NCBI GenBank assembly: GCA_049999805.1
Contig: JBNGIO010006223.1
Location: forward strand, 224,743 to 288,742
DNA: 64,000 bases
Direction: 5' to 3'
Source of the DNA: Folioceros fuciformis
Lineage: Eukaryota > Anthocerotophyta > Anthocerotopsida > Anthocerotales
In this document: piece after piece, positions 1 through 11,142 of the stretch
How the letters are laid out: every line of letters begins with the position of its first letter
Numbering within the stretch: the first letter of the stretch is position 1
Translations under genes and position numbers: made by a program
The notes under the pieces: generated by a model
The model's database searches: none
Told to the model about the DNA's origin: nothing
The model's input: only the letters and a program-made list of their open reading frames with translations

Positions 1-921
1 CCCTAGTGGCAAGGAAAACCAAGACCTTGGTTTAGTCTCAACTAGCTCAGCGCCCTAAGCCAGGAGTTCTGCACCCGAGGTCCAGGGAAATCGCACCGTA
101 GACAGCCCCCTCCTCAATGGCAGGTCTAGCCTCTTATACTACCTTGGCCCAAACCTCCATCTCTATCTATTAGGGTTAGCCTCAGTCAACCACCCAGCAA
201 TCTCTCTCTGACCTAAGCTGGCCCTAATTCTGACCTAAACCTAACTCTGACCTAACCCTAACTTTGACCCAAACCTAGTTCTGACATGAAAAGGGTTGTG
301 TCCTATGGACAGCACTGGGTGCCCTTACCAAAATTGACCAATCTCAAGACTACTAAAATAGTCAATGCCTCTCAACCCTCTCCCTCCTCTCTCAAATCAT
401 TCTAGCAACCCTTCAAAGACCCTCTCCCTCCTCTCTCAAATCATTCTAGCAACCCTTCAAAGACACATCTCGCCTCACCATCAATCTAGCTACTAATCTA
501 ACCTAATCTTTTATCTAGTGAAAATCTTTTATCTATTTCACTAGAGGGTCCTCACCATCCCACTAATCTACATTAATTTAATTATTAATCTAATCTAATC
601 TTTTAACTATTTTACCACAAAATCCTGACCATCAATCTAGCCACTAATCTAACCACAGGATTTACTTAAAGATTCCCAAAAAGAGAAATCCTACCATTAA
701 CGTTCACAAGGACCTACATGGAATCAAACGTTCACGATGTAGTGAACGATGTACCATGCCTGTGGAAAGACTGCCCATCTGGTCAGGAAGGTCAGGAAGG
801 TACTTTCATGAGGCCTGTCAGGCAGTAAAAACATCAGCTCGAGAACCGGAAATGTCCAAGCTCAACCTACGTCTACAAGTGAATCATAGTGCTACATTCT
901 TTCACAAGGAGTATACATAAT
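1..921. other. intergenic, AT-rich, degenerate CCTAA-type repeats
   Basis: No convincing coding frame is visible. About 170-300 is built of imperfect units around CTGACCTAA and CCCTAAC, resembling a decayed telomere-like or simple tandem array. The rest is AT-rich, with short local repeats such as two copies of AAAATCTTTTATCTA near 505-535. It lies downstream of the kinase gene that ends at 922 on the minus strand, so it includes that gene's 3' flank. Confidence 0.5.
377..464. repeat. perfect 44-bp tandem duplication
   Basis: Bases 377-420 and 421-464 are identical 44-base copies, starting CCTCTCCCTCCTC and ending CTTCAAAGAC. The copies abut without a spacer. Perfect identity suggests a recent slippage or duplication event. 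Confidence 0.9.
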
Positions 922-3724
922 TCACTCCCCGACTTTGAAAGTAGTCGCAGCTCCAAATTTTCTCTTCGCTTCATCGTCATATGATATACTGTCGGAATCA
1001 GACTTCCTAGGCTTCATCTTGTTCGTCTTTGATTCGTCAAATTCATCATCTTCTTTCTCTTCCCCGGCCGTCTTGCCCGAAGGCTGCTGAAGCCCTTCAC
1101 CGGAAACTTTGGCCATACAGTCACCTGAAGCAAGCATCAAAGCTTGTCCTAGATGTGAAACTTCAATTATTGTGTTCGTGTCTTCTGACGGAAGCGGTTG
1201 CAACCAAGGTTCCCCATCCATTCGCACATAAGCCTGGTCCGAGCTTTCAGCCCGGAATTCAATTCTCACTTTATGAGCCTGCTAGCGGTTGCCAAATCAG
1301 CATTTTCCGGAGAAGATAGAAGCACGCATGGATACATAGACAAATATCTCCCTACATACCTGAGCAAGGCGAGTGCCATGCCCCTTCGGAGCTAGAGATG
1401 CTAAACCGTGCCAACCATCTCTAAAACCCACAATTTCAAGAAGACCATCATTCACATATGGTGCCGTTAAACCTCGCTGCGGACACAAGCAAAGTGTGAG
1501 TAAACGGGTTACTGCGATCACTGTGAGCGTTAGAAATCATGGCAGCCAAAAGGCATTTGCAAACTTGAAAGAAAGGATTGCACACCCACGAAAACTGTCG
1601 TGGCCAAGCATATGAGACTTACGGTGTTTGTTTTCTCTTCACTGGGATCTCCCCAAGGATCCAATCCTCCAGAAAAGCTCGGCAAATTCAATAGGACTAC
1701 AGACCGGATGCTACAAGTGAAACTTCAAAAAGTTAGCAAGTTGTTTACTTTGACGCAATGATAAATCTACATGATACATTGCAGAAAAAGTATAGCCCAT
1801 CCTCGAAGTTCATTATTCTTCTGACAGCTTCGAAGATCGTTATTCCTCACCGGTTTGAGATCTGCAAATCCTCCCACTGTCCCTTATGCTTGGCGACTTT
1901 GACCTTAGCAAGATGGTTTATATTTCTGCAATCAGGTTAGCGAGTTAGGCTATACCACACTCCAGACACCAAACCTTGAGGAAAGGACCTCCAATGGCGA
2001 CAACCAGCTTTCTCACCTCGAAGCTGGATGAAGACAATTGGCACAAAACCAGCCCTGGGTGCATCCCAGGGATGCATACCTAACCTGTCAAAAAATAGCA
2101 TGGGCACGCACTCATGAAGGTCAGAGGCACACAGGCATTCGCGTTAGCATGTTCACTTTGTAGACACCATAATAAGCGTCAGACCTGATTCAAACATTGG
2201 TTCTTGAATTTCTCAGGATTATTTTCCCTCCTCTTATGAAAAGCATAAGATATCTGCGCATCCATTCCTACAAAATTAAGCCCGAGAGATAAACGGTCAG
2301 CCACTACTCATGTAACTCTGCAGAACTGTGGAAGCAGAAGCAGGCTCAACAATGCCGCTCTGTACCCATGCTCAGGTAGTTCCAGAATCCACCTCGATAC
2401 GTAAGACGCCCTTCCTGAACCACATGGACTTTCAACAGTTGGCCTCGACACCAGGACTACAAGTGTCATACATCAACCCTTCGGCTGAAGAGAACGTGTT
2501 CGCACATTCAATACGTAGAGCAAATACCTCATGATGCTCGTCACCGGGATTGACTTTCTTGAAATGGTGCAATGAATGTGGCAACTGAACCGGCTGTGGA
2601 CTGCGGCTGGTTTCTGATGGTGGCGCCAATCTTAAGAGCAGGTGCCAGCTGGGAATGACAGAACGTGCAAGTGAGTAAGCGTGACAGTAGAGTATGGATC
2701 TACTCGTCCCCGGGCAGGATATTAGCCCGCCGAGCCAAAGACGCATACCTGTCTACAGGCATCGGTCTTGCAGCAGCAACCTTGAGTAGAATTTCTCGCA
2801 CAGAATTTGTATCCGTAGATGGATTTCTCTTCCCCTGCATATGGGTGCATATGGAAGAGAACAACGTGTAACCACTTCTGAATGAAACGGAGAATGTGAC
2901 GATTATGGAGGCTTTGCTACATCGAGACCCCTAAGCAGATTCAATTTGACCCTCGGCTTGCCAAATGCATTTTGTCATCCCCTGCACTTACCCATCCAAA
3001 AGAAAAGGGCAAGTTGTTTCCAGTCCCCAGGGGAATGGTCGCAAGAGGTGGCGGGTTCGCCAACCTGAGGTCTCCGACTGTTCCCAGCAGCCATCCGGCA
3101 GTGCCATCTCCTCCTGCAACCTAAAACCATGTCCAGGAGGACATCGAAGGGCCATCGAATCTCAGCCTTGGATACGAGCTCGGCTAAGACCTTCTTCTTG
3201 CATCCAAGAACCAAAAAGGGTTGCTTACAATCAATCGAAGGTTGGCCCGAATTTCTTCCGCGAGCCCATCACTCTTCGTGCGCAACTCCTCCAAATTGCG
3301 GAGCACAGAATGAAGAACGTCTCCTGGCTGATGCTCGGAGAGATCGTACACCTGGATGTTGGCTGGGAGTATGAGACAAGGAAGGAGAAGGAGACAAAAC
3401 GTGCACAGCGTGCGTGTAGGCGTCAAGGGAAAGACGGGGCACCTGTTCCGGGTTGAGCAGGGCCCGGAACGACTTGATGAGAGGAGCCCCGAGCTGGCCA
3501 CCGCTCTTGGAGTTGATGAAGACGATGACAGGACATTTGGGAGCAGGTCCCGTAGGCTTCTGGTCAGGAATCTCCCTTGAGAGCACATAATCTGGTACGA
3601 TGAAATCGTACAAGCTGTCCTCTTGCTGCTGCGAGAACAGCACCATGACTGAGCGCTGCAAGATAGCTTCCAATTCCTCTAAGGACAACACACAAGGCCC
3701 GCTCGAGTTGAAGATGCAGTCCAA
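922..3724 (-). CDS. DGK: diacylglycerol kinase (plant type without C1 domains), 12 exons
   Basis: It phosphorylates diacylglycerol to phosphatidic acid at membranes. I place exons at 3724-3443, 3351-3229, 3120-2992, 2834-2749, 2648-2528, 2414-2366, 2267-2185, 2084-2017, 1925-1851, 1710-1623, 1476-1360 and 1278-922. All junctions are GT-AG, the phase is kept throughout and the total is 1578 nt (525 residues). The catalytic domain opens with [16 protein letters not shown], followed by the glycine-rich ATP loop [10 protein letters not shown] and by [16 protein letters not shown]. The accessory domain includes [41 protein letters not shown] and [12 protein letters not shown]. No C1 zinc domains precede it, as in plant cluster II/III kinases of about 490 residues. 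The C-terminal tail is acidic and Lys-rich, with no known domain. The start Met at 3724 is the first in frame. Only 23 bp separate it from the end of the upstream lipase reading frame. Confidence 0.93.
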
Positions 3725-3747
3725 TCTGCTGCAAGGCCAGTACTAGT

Positions 3748-6127
3748 TCAGCCCAGCCCCAAGCCCAACCGCAGCCCCGGCTGCCATGTTCCGTCGCCTT
3801 CGTCGACGGCCACACATCGCGGTGGCCGCTCCGGCAGCTGCATCTCACAGTGCTGCTTCACACAGTGGGCCCCCGAGCTGGCCACGGCCCCTTGGCTGGA
3901 CCAACGCGCCGCAGCTCTGGCGGAGACAAGTTTTGTAATTGTGTAATACAGACAGCACGACTCCAGGACCCTGTCTATGTACATACACATGCAGCCACCG
4001 GCAATGGCGGCAGTTTGCTGCATAAAAGTCGGGCTAAACAAAGTTGGGGGCTTCCAGTACTGCCAGCCTCCGGTGCTCCCGTTAAATATGAATTCCGAAG
4101 ATGCCAAACTGCGCCAACGACAAAAAGCTGGAGGGAAAGACGGGTACATAGACGCCCGCTGGACTTCTATAAATGGTCTCCTGTGAGAAGCATTTGACGC
4201 GGTCGCACAAGCCTGGATCTGCAGGCGGCCGGGCCAGGGCAGGCCAAACCGGGACAATGTCGTCAGATTGCAACAGTGTGAAGTGAAGCATCCACAGCAC
4301 AGTGCAAGTGACAGTCCCCGGCCCAGCTCAAAGTTAGGAGACTGACTGTGGGATCGGATGAACTGGAGAAGGGGTTGAGTGACGTCCTGCTCCAAGAACC
4401 GGCTGAAGAGGAAGTCGGCGTGTGCATACTCGGACAAGTGATGCAACTCCGGCGAGGCTGCAAACTCTGACACCAGGCGCAGCACATCCACGGGGTCTGC
4501 AAACGTGTCCGCTCCCCCGTACATGACAAGCGTGGGGATGTTCCCCGGGAGTGCGGATATCTGGTAGATAGGTGCATAAGGTGAGCCATAGACTTGCAGG
4601 CTCCGAGGGATGCTGCCGTACTCGTATGTCTGAAAGTTGCCCTTGTTCATATCTGGTGACATGACAAATCTTCAGCCTCACTCATGAGCATACCGTGCGG
4701 TCACACATGCTATCAACTAGGAGGAGAACCTTACTTTGATATAGATGATCCAGGAGTTTGAAGGAGGTGCAGCTTGCATTGCCGGTGAATGCCTCGAATA
4801 CCACCTTATGGTCTGTGCAGCAGTTGGGACCTGTGCATCCAGGCTCCCAAGATAAACATGCTTTGCTCGTCCCTTTCCCAATTCATGACGGTAGCCAGCA
4901 AGAACCAACCTGTGACACTTGTCACGGCGGCAGACATGAACTGTTTCAGCCACGGGTCCTTCATAAACTCGGGAATGAGCCCTGCACATCTGGGCCAACC
5001 AGAGCTACGTGTGTCAAATACTAGTGTCCCCGGAGGACGTGTATATGAAAACAGCCCCTGGCTACTCACATGCCTAGGCACAGACTTGGAACGGTCTTGT
5101 AAGCTGTCTGCAACCATGTAAACGAACAAGTAGTACTGTCAGGCATCCATCGTGCTACTCGTACCGCAGACACTGAGGTACTGCCACTCACTTGTGTAAT
5201 GTCTGCCTGCTTGATTGAACGCAACAACGGCGCTGATGTAACATTACAGTAGATAACAGGAGCTATAAAAGTCGCAGAGGCCACCAGTTGAGCCTGCTGG
5301 AACAGGTACGTAAGGGCACCGATAGCAACTCTGGCTCCCTGTGTCACCGAAGGGCGGCAGCTCAACACTTCTTACCAGGGGACACCGCAACCATCCACTT
5401 CAACAAGCTGGCAGCGAGAGCTGCGTTTAGAGACAGTGACCAGAGACAGTACATGTGAAAAGCCAACGACATGAAACGGCCGATCGCTGATGGCATTCAG
5501 AAGGGACTGCACCAGGGCCGGGAAGTCATAGTTCACCATCTCGTCCCCGCACCAATCCCAGTACTCCTGTTGCATTGACCTTGGATGAGAGGATAGTTTT
5601 TATGCTTAGCTTGCAGTGTAAGTGCAGGGTAGCAAGCCCAGAAACCCTGTCGTTCCATATGTACCATGTCAGTTGACACGTAGTGATTGTGACCTAGTCC
5701 ATACAGACTTGTCCGCATATTCGCAATCCATACACTGAAGTTGTTGTCTGCTACAGTTAAGGGTATTGGATTGGCCGAGTAAAACCACTGCTCACCACCC
5801 AAGAAGACTGTGTGCAGGAACAGAACTTCCCCGGAGTAATTGCCTTGGTGATTCTTGTGCGTGACGTGCTCCAACGTCAGACCAAAGCCATCATTTGTCC
5901 ACACCTGCCCAGCCCACACCCAACCGTGCGCGTTACATCTCGTCACCTTCCCTTGAACATCGTTACTTCTAAACCAATGGGGCCAGGTAAAGCACCGAAT
6001 GCTCAGCACAATCATAATTCTTGAACGGCTCGATCACATCTTGACAGAATGCCGTTCCGCATGTCAATCTTACGCTGCAGCTGCACATCAGTACGAGGAA
6101 AAGGATACTTGAGCGCATTCTCCACAT
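3748..6127 (-). CDS. acid lipase-like alpha/beta hydrolase, secreted or vacuolar, 8 exons
   Basis: This belongs to the lysosomal acid lipase/triacylglycerol lipase family. Exons are 6127-5996, 5904-5665, 5566-5453, 5338-5192, 5107-5070, 4989-4910, 4860-4735 and 4652 to the stop at 3748, all in phase. A signal peptide (MWRMRSSILFLVLM...) starts at 6127; an in-frame Met at 6184 is an alternative. The cap region contains WTNDGFGLTLEHV and DNNFSVWIANMRTSLYGLGH. The nucleophile elbow reads GFSHG across the third intron, in place of the usual GHSQG. TGPNCC marks the lid, PTLVMYGGADTFADP carries the catalytic Asp and SEYAHADF the catalytic His. Similarity ends near 4320, giving about 405 residues as expected. 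The frame then stays open for about 190 low-complexity residues to 3748, which is probably untranslated sequence or a missed splice. Confidence 0.82.
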
Positions 6128-6750
6128 AATTCTCTGACGGGATTTGCTGTTCAGAGAAATGTGCACACAGTGTGAGGACCCCAAAACCTAATACGTAAGT
6201 TGTCGTCAACGTCAGACAAACGAGGCAGACGAGGAGAAGTTGTACATCATAAGAGGTAGCAGAGCCAAGATGGAAACTGACACAACAAGAACAAGTTTAC
6301 GTAACGAATGCTGGTAACTGACAACTTTGGGTGCTATTGCTGCTAAAACCGATAATGCCAAGCGTTCGCTTCAAGGGCTGCCTGGTCAATAACAGTCTCA
6401 GGCGGTTAATCCCAAGCCACCTGATCTAAGTACATGTCACTGTCTTTATGCTAACAAGCGCCGATGGAGCTATGAGAAAGAAATTGCAGTAGCTGTGGCT
6501 GTGCTGCTGTCAACATTATAGGCACCGCGTTTCTAGCAGAAGAGCATCTCAGAAGGTGTGGTAAGGATGTAGTAAGGATTGTAGAGGTCCACAGCCATTT
6601 AGTCTCAGTTTTACATTGTGAATTGAAGGCAAAGGCATATGGGTGTCGAATTGGGAAGTGACAGCAGCAAGCAGCCTAATCAGGCATACTGCTGATACCA
6701 ATCTTGAGTTCCGGGACAAGAGACTAGTGGAACATGTAGCAACAAGGAAA
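6128..6750. other. intergenic between lipase and kelch gene
   Basis: No coding frame with recognisable content. It holds the promoter side of the lipase gene and the 3' flank of the kelch gene, both on the minus strand. I see no repeat or RNA gene. Confidence 0.5.
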
Positions 6751-7854
6751 TCATAGTTTGAGCACCGCACAACCAAACACAGTTCCTTTTGAAACTGTCA
6801 TTCTTGCTCCCTTCCGCCACACAGGTTTCTCATTTCCCACGCTACAGATGTCCACATCATGCATGTACTCTATGTCTAGACTGTGACCACGGGGCTCCAT
6901 CACCCCTCCCACCACGTAAAGCTCGGCACCAAGGCCTATAACACCATACCCGATTCTATGCAAGCAATCGGGCCAAGGACGTAGAGACCTTCTCAATGCA
7001 GGCAGTCTGTGCTCTCTGCTTATGGTGCCATGCCGAACAACAAAAAGCTCATCTCCCACCACGGCAGTGATTCCCTGGGCCCAAGTGCAATCCACCTCCA
7101 CCCACCTCCTCTCTGTGGGCTGGTAAATTTGAGCCTTGCTCACACCCTTGTGAAGGACATGCACCTTCCCTTCGTACACCACACCAGAGCAGGCCGAATT
7201 GTGAACAGCACCTAGCTCCGGGAGTGCTTCCCACAAGTCTTCCTGTGGGTTGTACTTCTCCGCCAAAGCCAGAGACTTCCTGGTTTTGGTGAAGCCACCG
7301 GCAACCATAATACATCCATCAACAACGCAGCAAGCGAACTGTGCCCTGGCTGTGAGCATGGGAGCCTTTTGAGTCCACGTCCTGGAGATGGCGTCGAACG
7401 CCCACACCTGGTTGGTTGCCATGACTCCATCACGGTCACCCGTGACAGGGTCCACATCGTCACTGCCCCCTCCTACAACATACAGCTTCCCATCCAGTGC
7501 AGCTGTTCCGAAATTCGCCAAGTGCTTCACTAAGGACGGCAGCGGGGGCAATGTGAACCACTTCTCATGACAGGGATCGTACGCTTGCCAAATCTTGTCA
7601 GGCTCACGCGCGTTCACGTATAGCCATTCCTCCGCTGTTCCTGCCTCCCTACGCACTCGGAAAAGCTCTTCGCTCTGCAACGTGCCCCGCCAAGCCCGAG
7701 AAACCAGCTGTAAGGTTGGGTACAGAGCCAGCGGCGCACGGGCTAGGCACTGCAGCGCCACAGCATCAGGAATGCCGTCGATGATGCTCCCCATCACAGC
7801 ACTGGGAAACCTGGCCTCCAGCCAGCCGGGCCTGCAACCTATTATATCAGCCAA
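6751..7854 (-). CDS. SKIP30: F-box/kelch-repeat protein, SKIP30 type
   Basis: This is a substrate adaptor of an SCF ubiquitin ligase. A single exon encodes 367 residues. The F-box follows the second in-frame Met (MGSIIDGIPDAVALQCLARA, residues about 21-60), which may be the true start because the SKIP30 family begins there. Kelch blades follow: KLYVVGGGSDDVDPVTGDRD, CIMVAGGFTKTRKS, ELYVVGGVMEP and a terminal GTVFGCAVLKL. The phrases FACCVVDG, HNSACSGVVYEGKVHVLHKG and PVWRKGARMT are diagnostic for the SKIP30 subfamily. The intronless structure also fits that subfamily. No degenerate positions were seen. Confidence 0.93.
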   Translation of the reverse strand: MADIIGCRPGWLEARFPSAVMGSIIDGIPDAVALQCLARAPLALYPTLQLVSRAWRGTLQSEELFRVRREAGTAEEWLYVNAREPDKIWQAYDPCHEKWFTLPPLPSLVKHLANFGTAALDGKLYVVGGGSDDVDPVTGDRDGVMATNQVWAFDAISRTWTQKAPMLTARAQFACCVVDGCIMVAGGFTKTRKSLALAEKYNPQEDLWEALPELGAVHNSACSGVVYEGKVHVLHKGVSKAQIYQPTERRWVEVDCTWAQGITAVVGDELFVVRHGTISREHRLPALRRSLRPWPDCLHRIGYGVIGLGAELYVVGGVMEPRGHSLDIEYMHDVDICSVGNEKPVWRKGARMTVSKGTVFGCAVLKL

Positions 7855-8261
7855 ACCCGCCTAGGCATGGTGTTTTGTAGAATGCTGCCTGTTGCCCAAG
7901 CCCGGTCGTCCTTGGACGGGTCACGAGGTGTCCATGACACTCGAGGGCTTCGGGTGTAGAGGAAAAAAACCAGGGAGACGACTGAGCACAAGCTCCGTTC
8001 CTCCGAGCACACATGCCTTCGTACGCCACCAGCTTCCCATGACTCCCGCTCTCGAACCCTCCCGCCTGCAGTTGTTCACCGAATCATTCTCACAAGGGAG
8101 AGGCAACCTTAAACGTGGGTCATGGCTTTGTCATCGAGCGCGTTTCCCCGCACACCAACTTTAGCTGGTAGAATGGCAGATAGGCCAAGAGACCTAGGAG
8201 TCAAAGGACAAGCCCTAGCCAAAGCAGGGCCAGTCACCGGCACACCATACCGTCGTCGGTT
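7855..8261. promoter_or_regulatory. shared divergent promoter region
   Basis: This 407-bp stretch separates the minus-strand SKIP30-like gene from the plus-strand kinase-like gene. It must therefore hold both 5' flanks. No TATA box or repeat stands out. It contains only short chance frames. Confidence 0.4.
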
Positions 8262-10832
8262 GTGACCTGGCACCCTCACCCTTTAGTACTTCCAGGAGTG
8301 GGGATGTGGATGGAGGCAGGTATGGGGCAGTCCAACAGGGCCTTCTCCTGCTCCTGCGCCTGTCTCGTCTCTCCTCCTGTTGCCCCCAGGCAAGGGTCGT
8401 TCGTGCAAGCCGTCAGACCAGTGCTAGAATGCGGGGGGTTCAGTTCCTCCTCTTCCTCTGGAAACTGGCGAACGTCTGGACGCAGCCGTAGAGAGCGCAA
8501 CAGCTTTAGAACGACCGGTGGAAGGATGCCTGTAGCGGCTGCAGGGATCGAGCAGTTTTCGTCTGATGATTTCGAAATGGGTCGACTGCTTGGTACCTTC
8601 GGGTACATGAACATATCCAGGTTAGCTCACACATTCAGCTCCATTCGAGTGACTTCAGTGTGCACATCGAACCAGTCCCTCCTTCATCTTGCTCAAGGGT
8701 ACCTGACGGTGCTTTGGCAGTTACTCTCCGGGAAGTACGTTTGGCTCGGGGTTGTTGGGTGAGAATGCTGCCACAGGTCTTGACAAACGAGATGTGGAGC
8801 GGCTGAGCGCACAGGATGTTGGTGAAGGCCAAGTGCAAACAAGGTGCTTGCACTTTCTTCTCATGTACCAGTGCCACACCCCTCGCGCTCCAATGTCTCT
8901 CTCATGTTAACAGTAGATTTTGTCAGCCTACATGCAGATTGTATGCTGGGCGAATTTTACGAGGCGAACGAATGGGGACACGAGTGCTGCTCAAGGTCAT
9001 CGTTGTTATGTGGAATGCATTTGCGGGTTTGACGGGCAATCTTCTAGAAGCCCTCCTGGTTCTGTGAGAACGAACTCAGGAAACATTTTTTTCGGAACAT
9101 GCAGGCCTACCCTGGGACGAGAGCAAGGGGAGTTGATTCCGACGTCATGGCTGTGAACGAGCTTGCAACTCATGCTGCTCTTCAGGTGCTCTACCCAGGG
9201 CTTTATGCGATTGCCTGGAAGCCATAATGTATCACAGCTGAAACGTTTTGTCTTTCTCCTCAGGAGTCACAATATCCACTCTCCCCCAATCTGGCATTCT
9301 TGTATGGGGGCTTCCAAACACGAACAGGGGAACAGGTTGGGGAAGGTCCATTTCTGTTGACTTTGCCAGAGTCCTGGCCTTCAGCTGTGAGTGTATAAAT
9401 ACTGTTTGCCTTTGTCTTGTGTGGTGCAGTGGCTCGTCTTCAGAGATGATGGACAGATTACGGCCGCTGATTATGCTAGGGCCGCCAGTGAAGCAACTGT
9501 CAACAAGCGAGCTGTTGGCGAATGGGACTTTTGGGACCGATTTGATCCCACCCGTCCCATCCAGAGGAGGCGTTTCTTCATCATCAAATTACTGCGAGGA
9601 GCCTTCAGTGGATTGTCATATTTGCACGCGTGTGGCCGGCTCCACCAAAGTCTAGGACCCGCGTCAATTGTGCTCAAGTGTGTATCTTATGTCTGGATGT
9701 GTCCAGTGCTGTGGTTGGGTTACACATGCTTTGCCTCCCACCTTATGTTACTCTTTCTATGTTGTGGGAAACCTCTTGCAGCACAATGGAAGAAAGAGAT
9801 GTCAGCTTCCTCGTCCCACGACTTCGGGATCTAGCGTTCTCTGCTGATGTGAGGTGATATTTTCATGGATGCTCCTCCGTTCAAAGACACTCTGCTCTCA
9901 GTTGCTGGCTCCTCTTTACCACCTTTCAACAACAACTGATTCATCATGTGGATTTCCTAGTGATAAGGCCGTCTTTAGTGGATGGATGTTTGGGGAGCGG
10001 CGTTCGAGCAGTACAAGGTCAGAGGACAGGTCCTTAGAGGCAGCAACAGCCGCGCTATCTGACAGTCTGTGGCAGCGAGCAGCAGCTGCGGGAGCTTCTA
10101 CAGCACTTCAGAAGAGGGCCTTTGGCATTGCTGATGACATGTTGGCACTTATGCTCTTTCTTCACTGCATCTATTTATTGGTTTCTGAGGTGCTGTTTTG
10201 TAACGAATATGTTGTGTGCCTAGATACGCGGGTGGTCTCTTGCTGGCTTATATGGTCTTTGTCCCCTTGAGTCCTCCTGGTAGTATTGACGGTCCTTCAT
10301 TGCAGGTCTGTGCTATTACCGTTTGCTCTGCTGGATTTGGAAACCAGCTTCTGCCCTCTCCTAGTGGCTAAGCATGGGTTCTTGCTCGCTTTCTGCAGAG
10401 GCTCTTGGAGACTACATTTGGACTCGACATACAAGCAGCTAAAGAGTGAGACTGTCTATCGAAGCCTGCGCTCTGATGTCCCACGCCACATCCTTGCAAA
10501 CATATAATGACACCAATAATGACACACGTAAAAACTGACTTGTTTGTGGTGTCACTAGATATTTCGCGGCGGATGATCAGCTGAGCGAAGCGGTGAAATT
10601 TCTGGATTTAGATGGCGGAGCTGGGTGGCAATTGCTCCAGGTTTTGCAAACGTGTTTTGGACCCTTACGGCTTCATACATTCCAGTTCATGTTTTATGAT
10701 GTTTTCTTCCGGGCTGAATCAGGGATTTTCTGTCGCTGATTACAGGCGATGGTGAATCCCGATTATAGGCAGAGGCCCACGGCCGACGCAGTTTTGAATC
10801 ATGCTTTTATGACCGGGGCCGTTCTGGAATGA
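8262..10832 (+). CDS. plastid-predicted protein kinase-fold protein, probable pseudokinase, 12 exons
   Basis: It belongs to a plant family annotated as protein-kinase superfamily; its substrate is unknown. Exons are 8262-8620, 8721-8843, 8938-8995, 9105-9185, 9264-9335, 9430-9677, 9782-9853, 9961-10140, 10224-10305, 10399-10445, 10559-10640 and 10746-10832, in phase, 496 residues. Met at 8304 is an alternative start. The N-terminal 90 residues are Ser/Arg-rich and look like a transit peptide. The kinase fold begins at DDFEMGRLLGTFGYMN. The catalytic-loop position reads GRLHQSLGPASIVLN, lacking the HRD Asp, and the DFG position reads RDLAFSADV, so metal and ATP catalysis is unlikely. The end reads PDYRQRPTADAVLNHAFMTG. 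The acceptor of exon 2 is chosen by frame and is the least certain junction. Confidence 0.8.
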
Positions 10833-11142
10833 GGACTTCTGACCCTGCGTTTCTGTACCTCGAAACGCCTCTGTTGGAATCATGTTCTTAATTGAAAGAA
10901 ACCTTGCAATCTTTTCAGACGGGCGGAGCACGACCTTTCCCGTTGCGCTCTCCTCCAGTCTAAGGAACGTTATGTCTGATCCCTTCGTTTCAGTTCTTTG
11001 ACTCGACCGTCACTCTGTCATCTCTTCTTTGAACATGATCCTCTCGTCCGTCACCCTGCACCAGTACAGTGTATACACCATAGCAGCGTCAGATTTCATG
11101 TCTCAATTGCCTCAAAAACTTGCCATTGAGAACGGAAGTGGA
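10833..11142. other. convergent intergenic 3' ends
   Basis: Here the plus-strand kinase-like gene and the minus-strand MATE gene converge. No coding frame or repeat is visible. It should carry both 3' untranslated regions. Confidence 0.45.

Noticed and set aside
5372-5455. Apparent loss of the lipase G-x-S-x-G motif (unspliced reading GFSHVLSLV)
   Set aside because: Splicing at 5453/5338 supplies Gly directly after GFSH, so the motif is complete.
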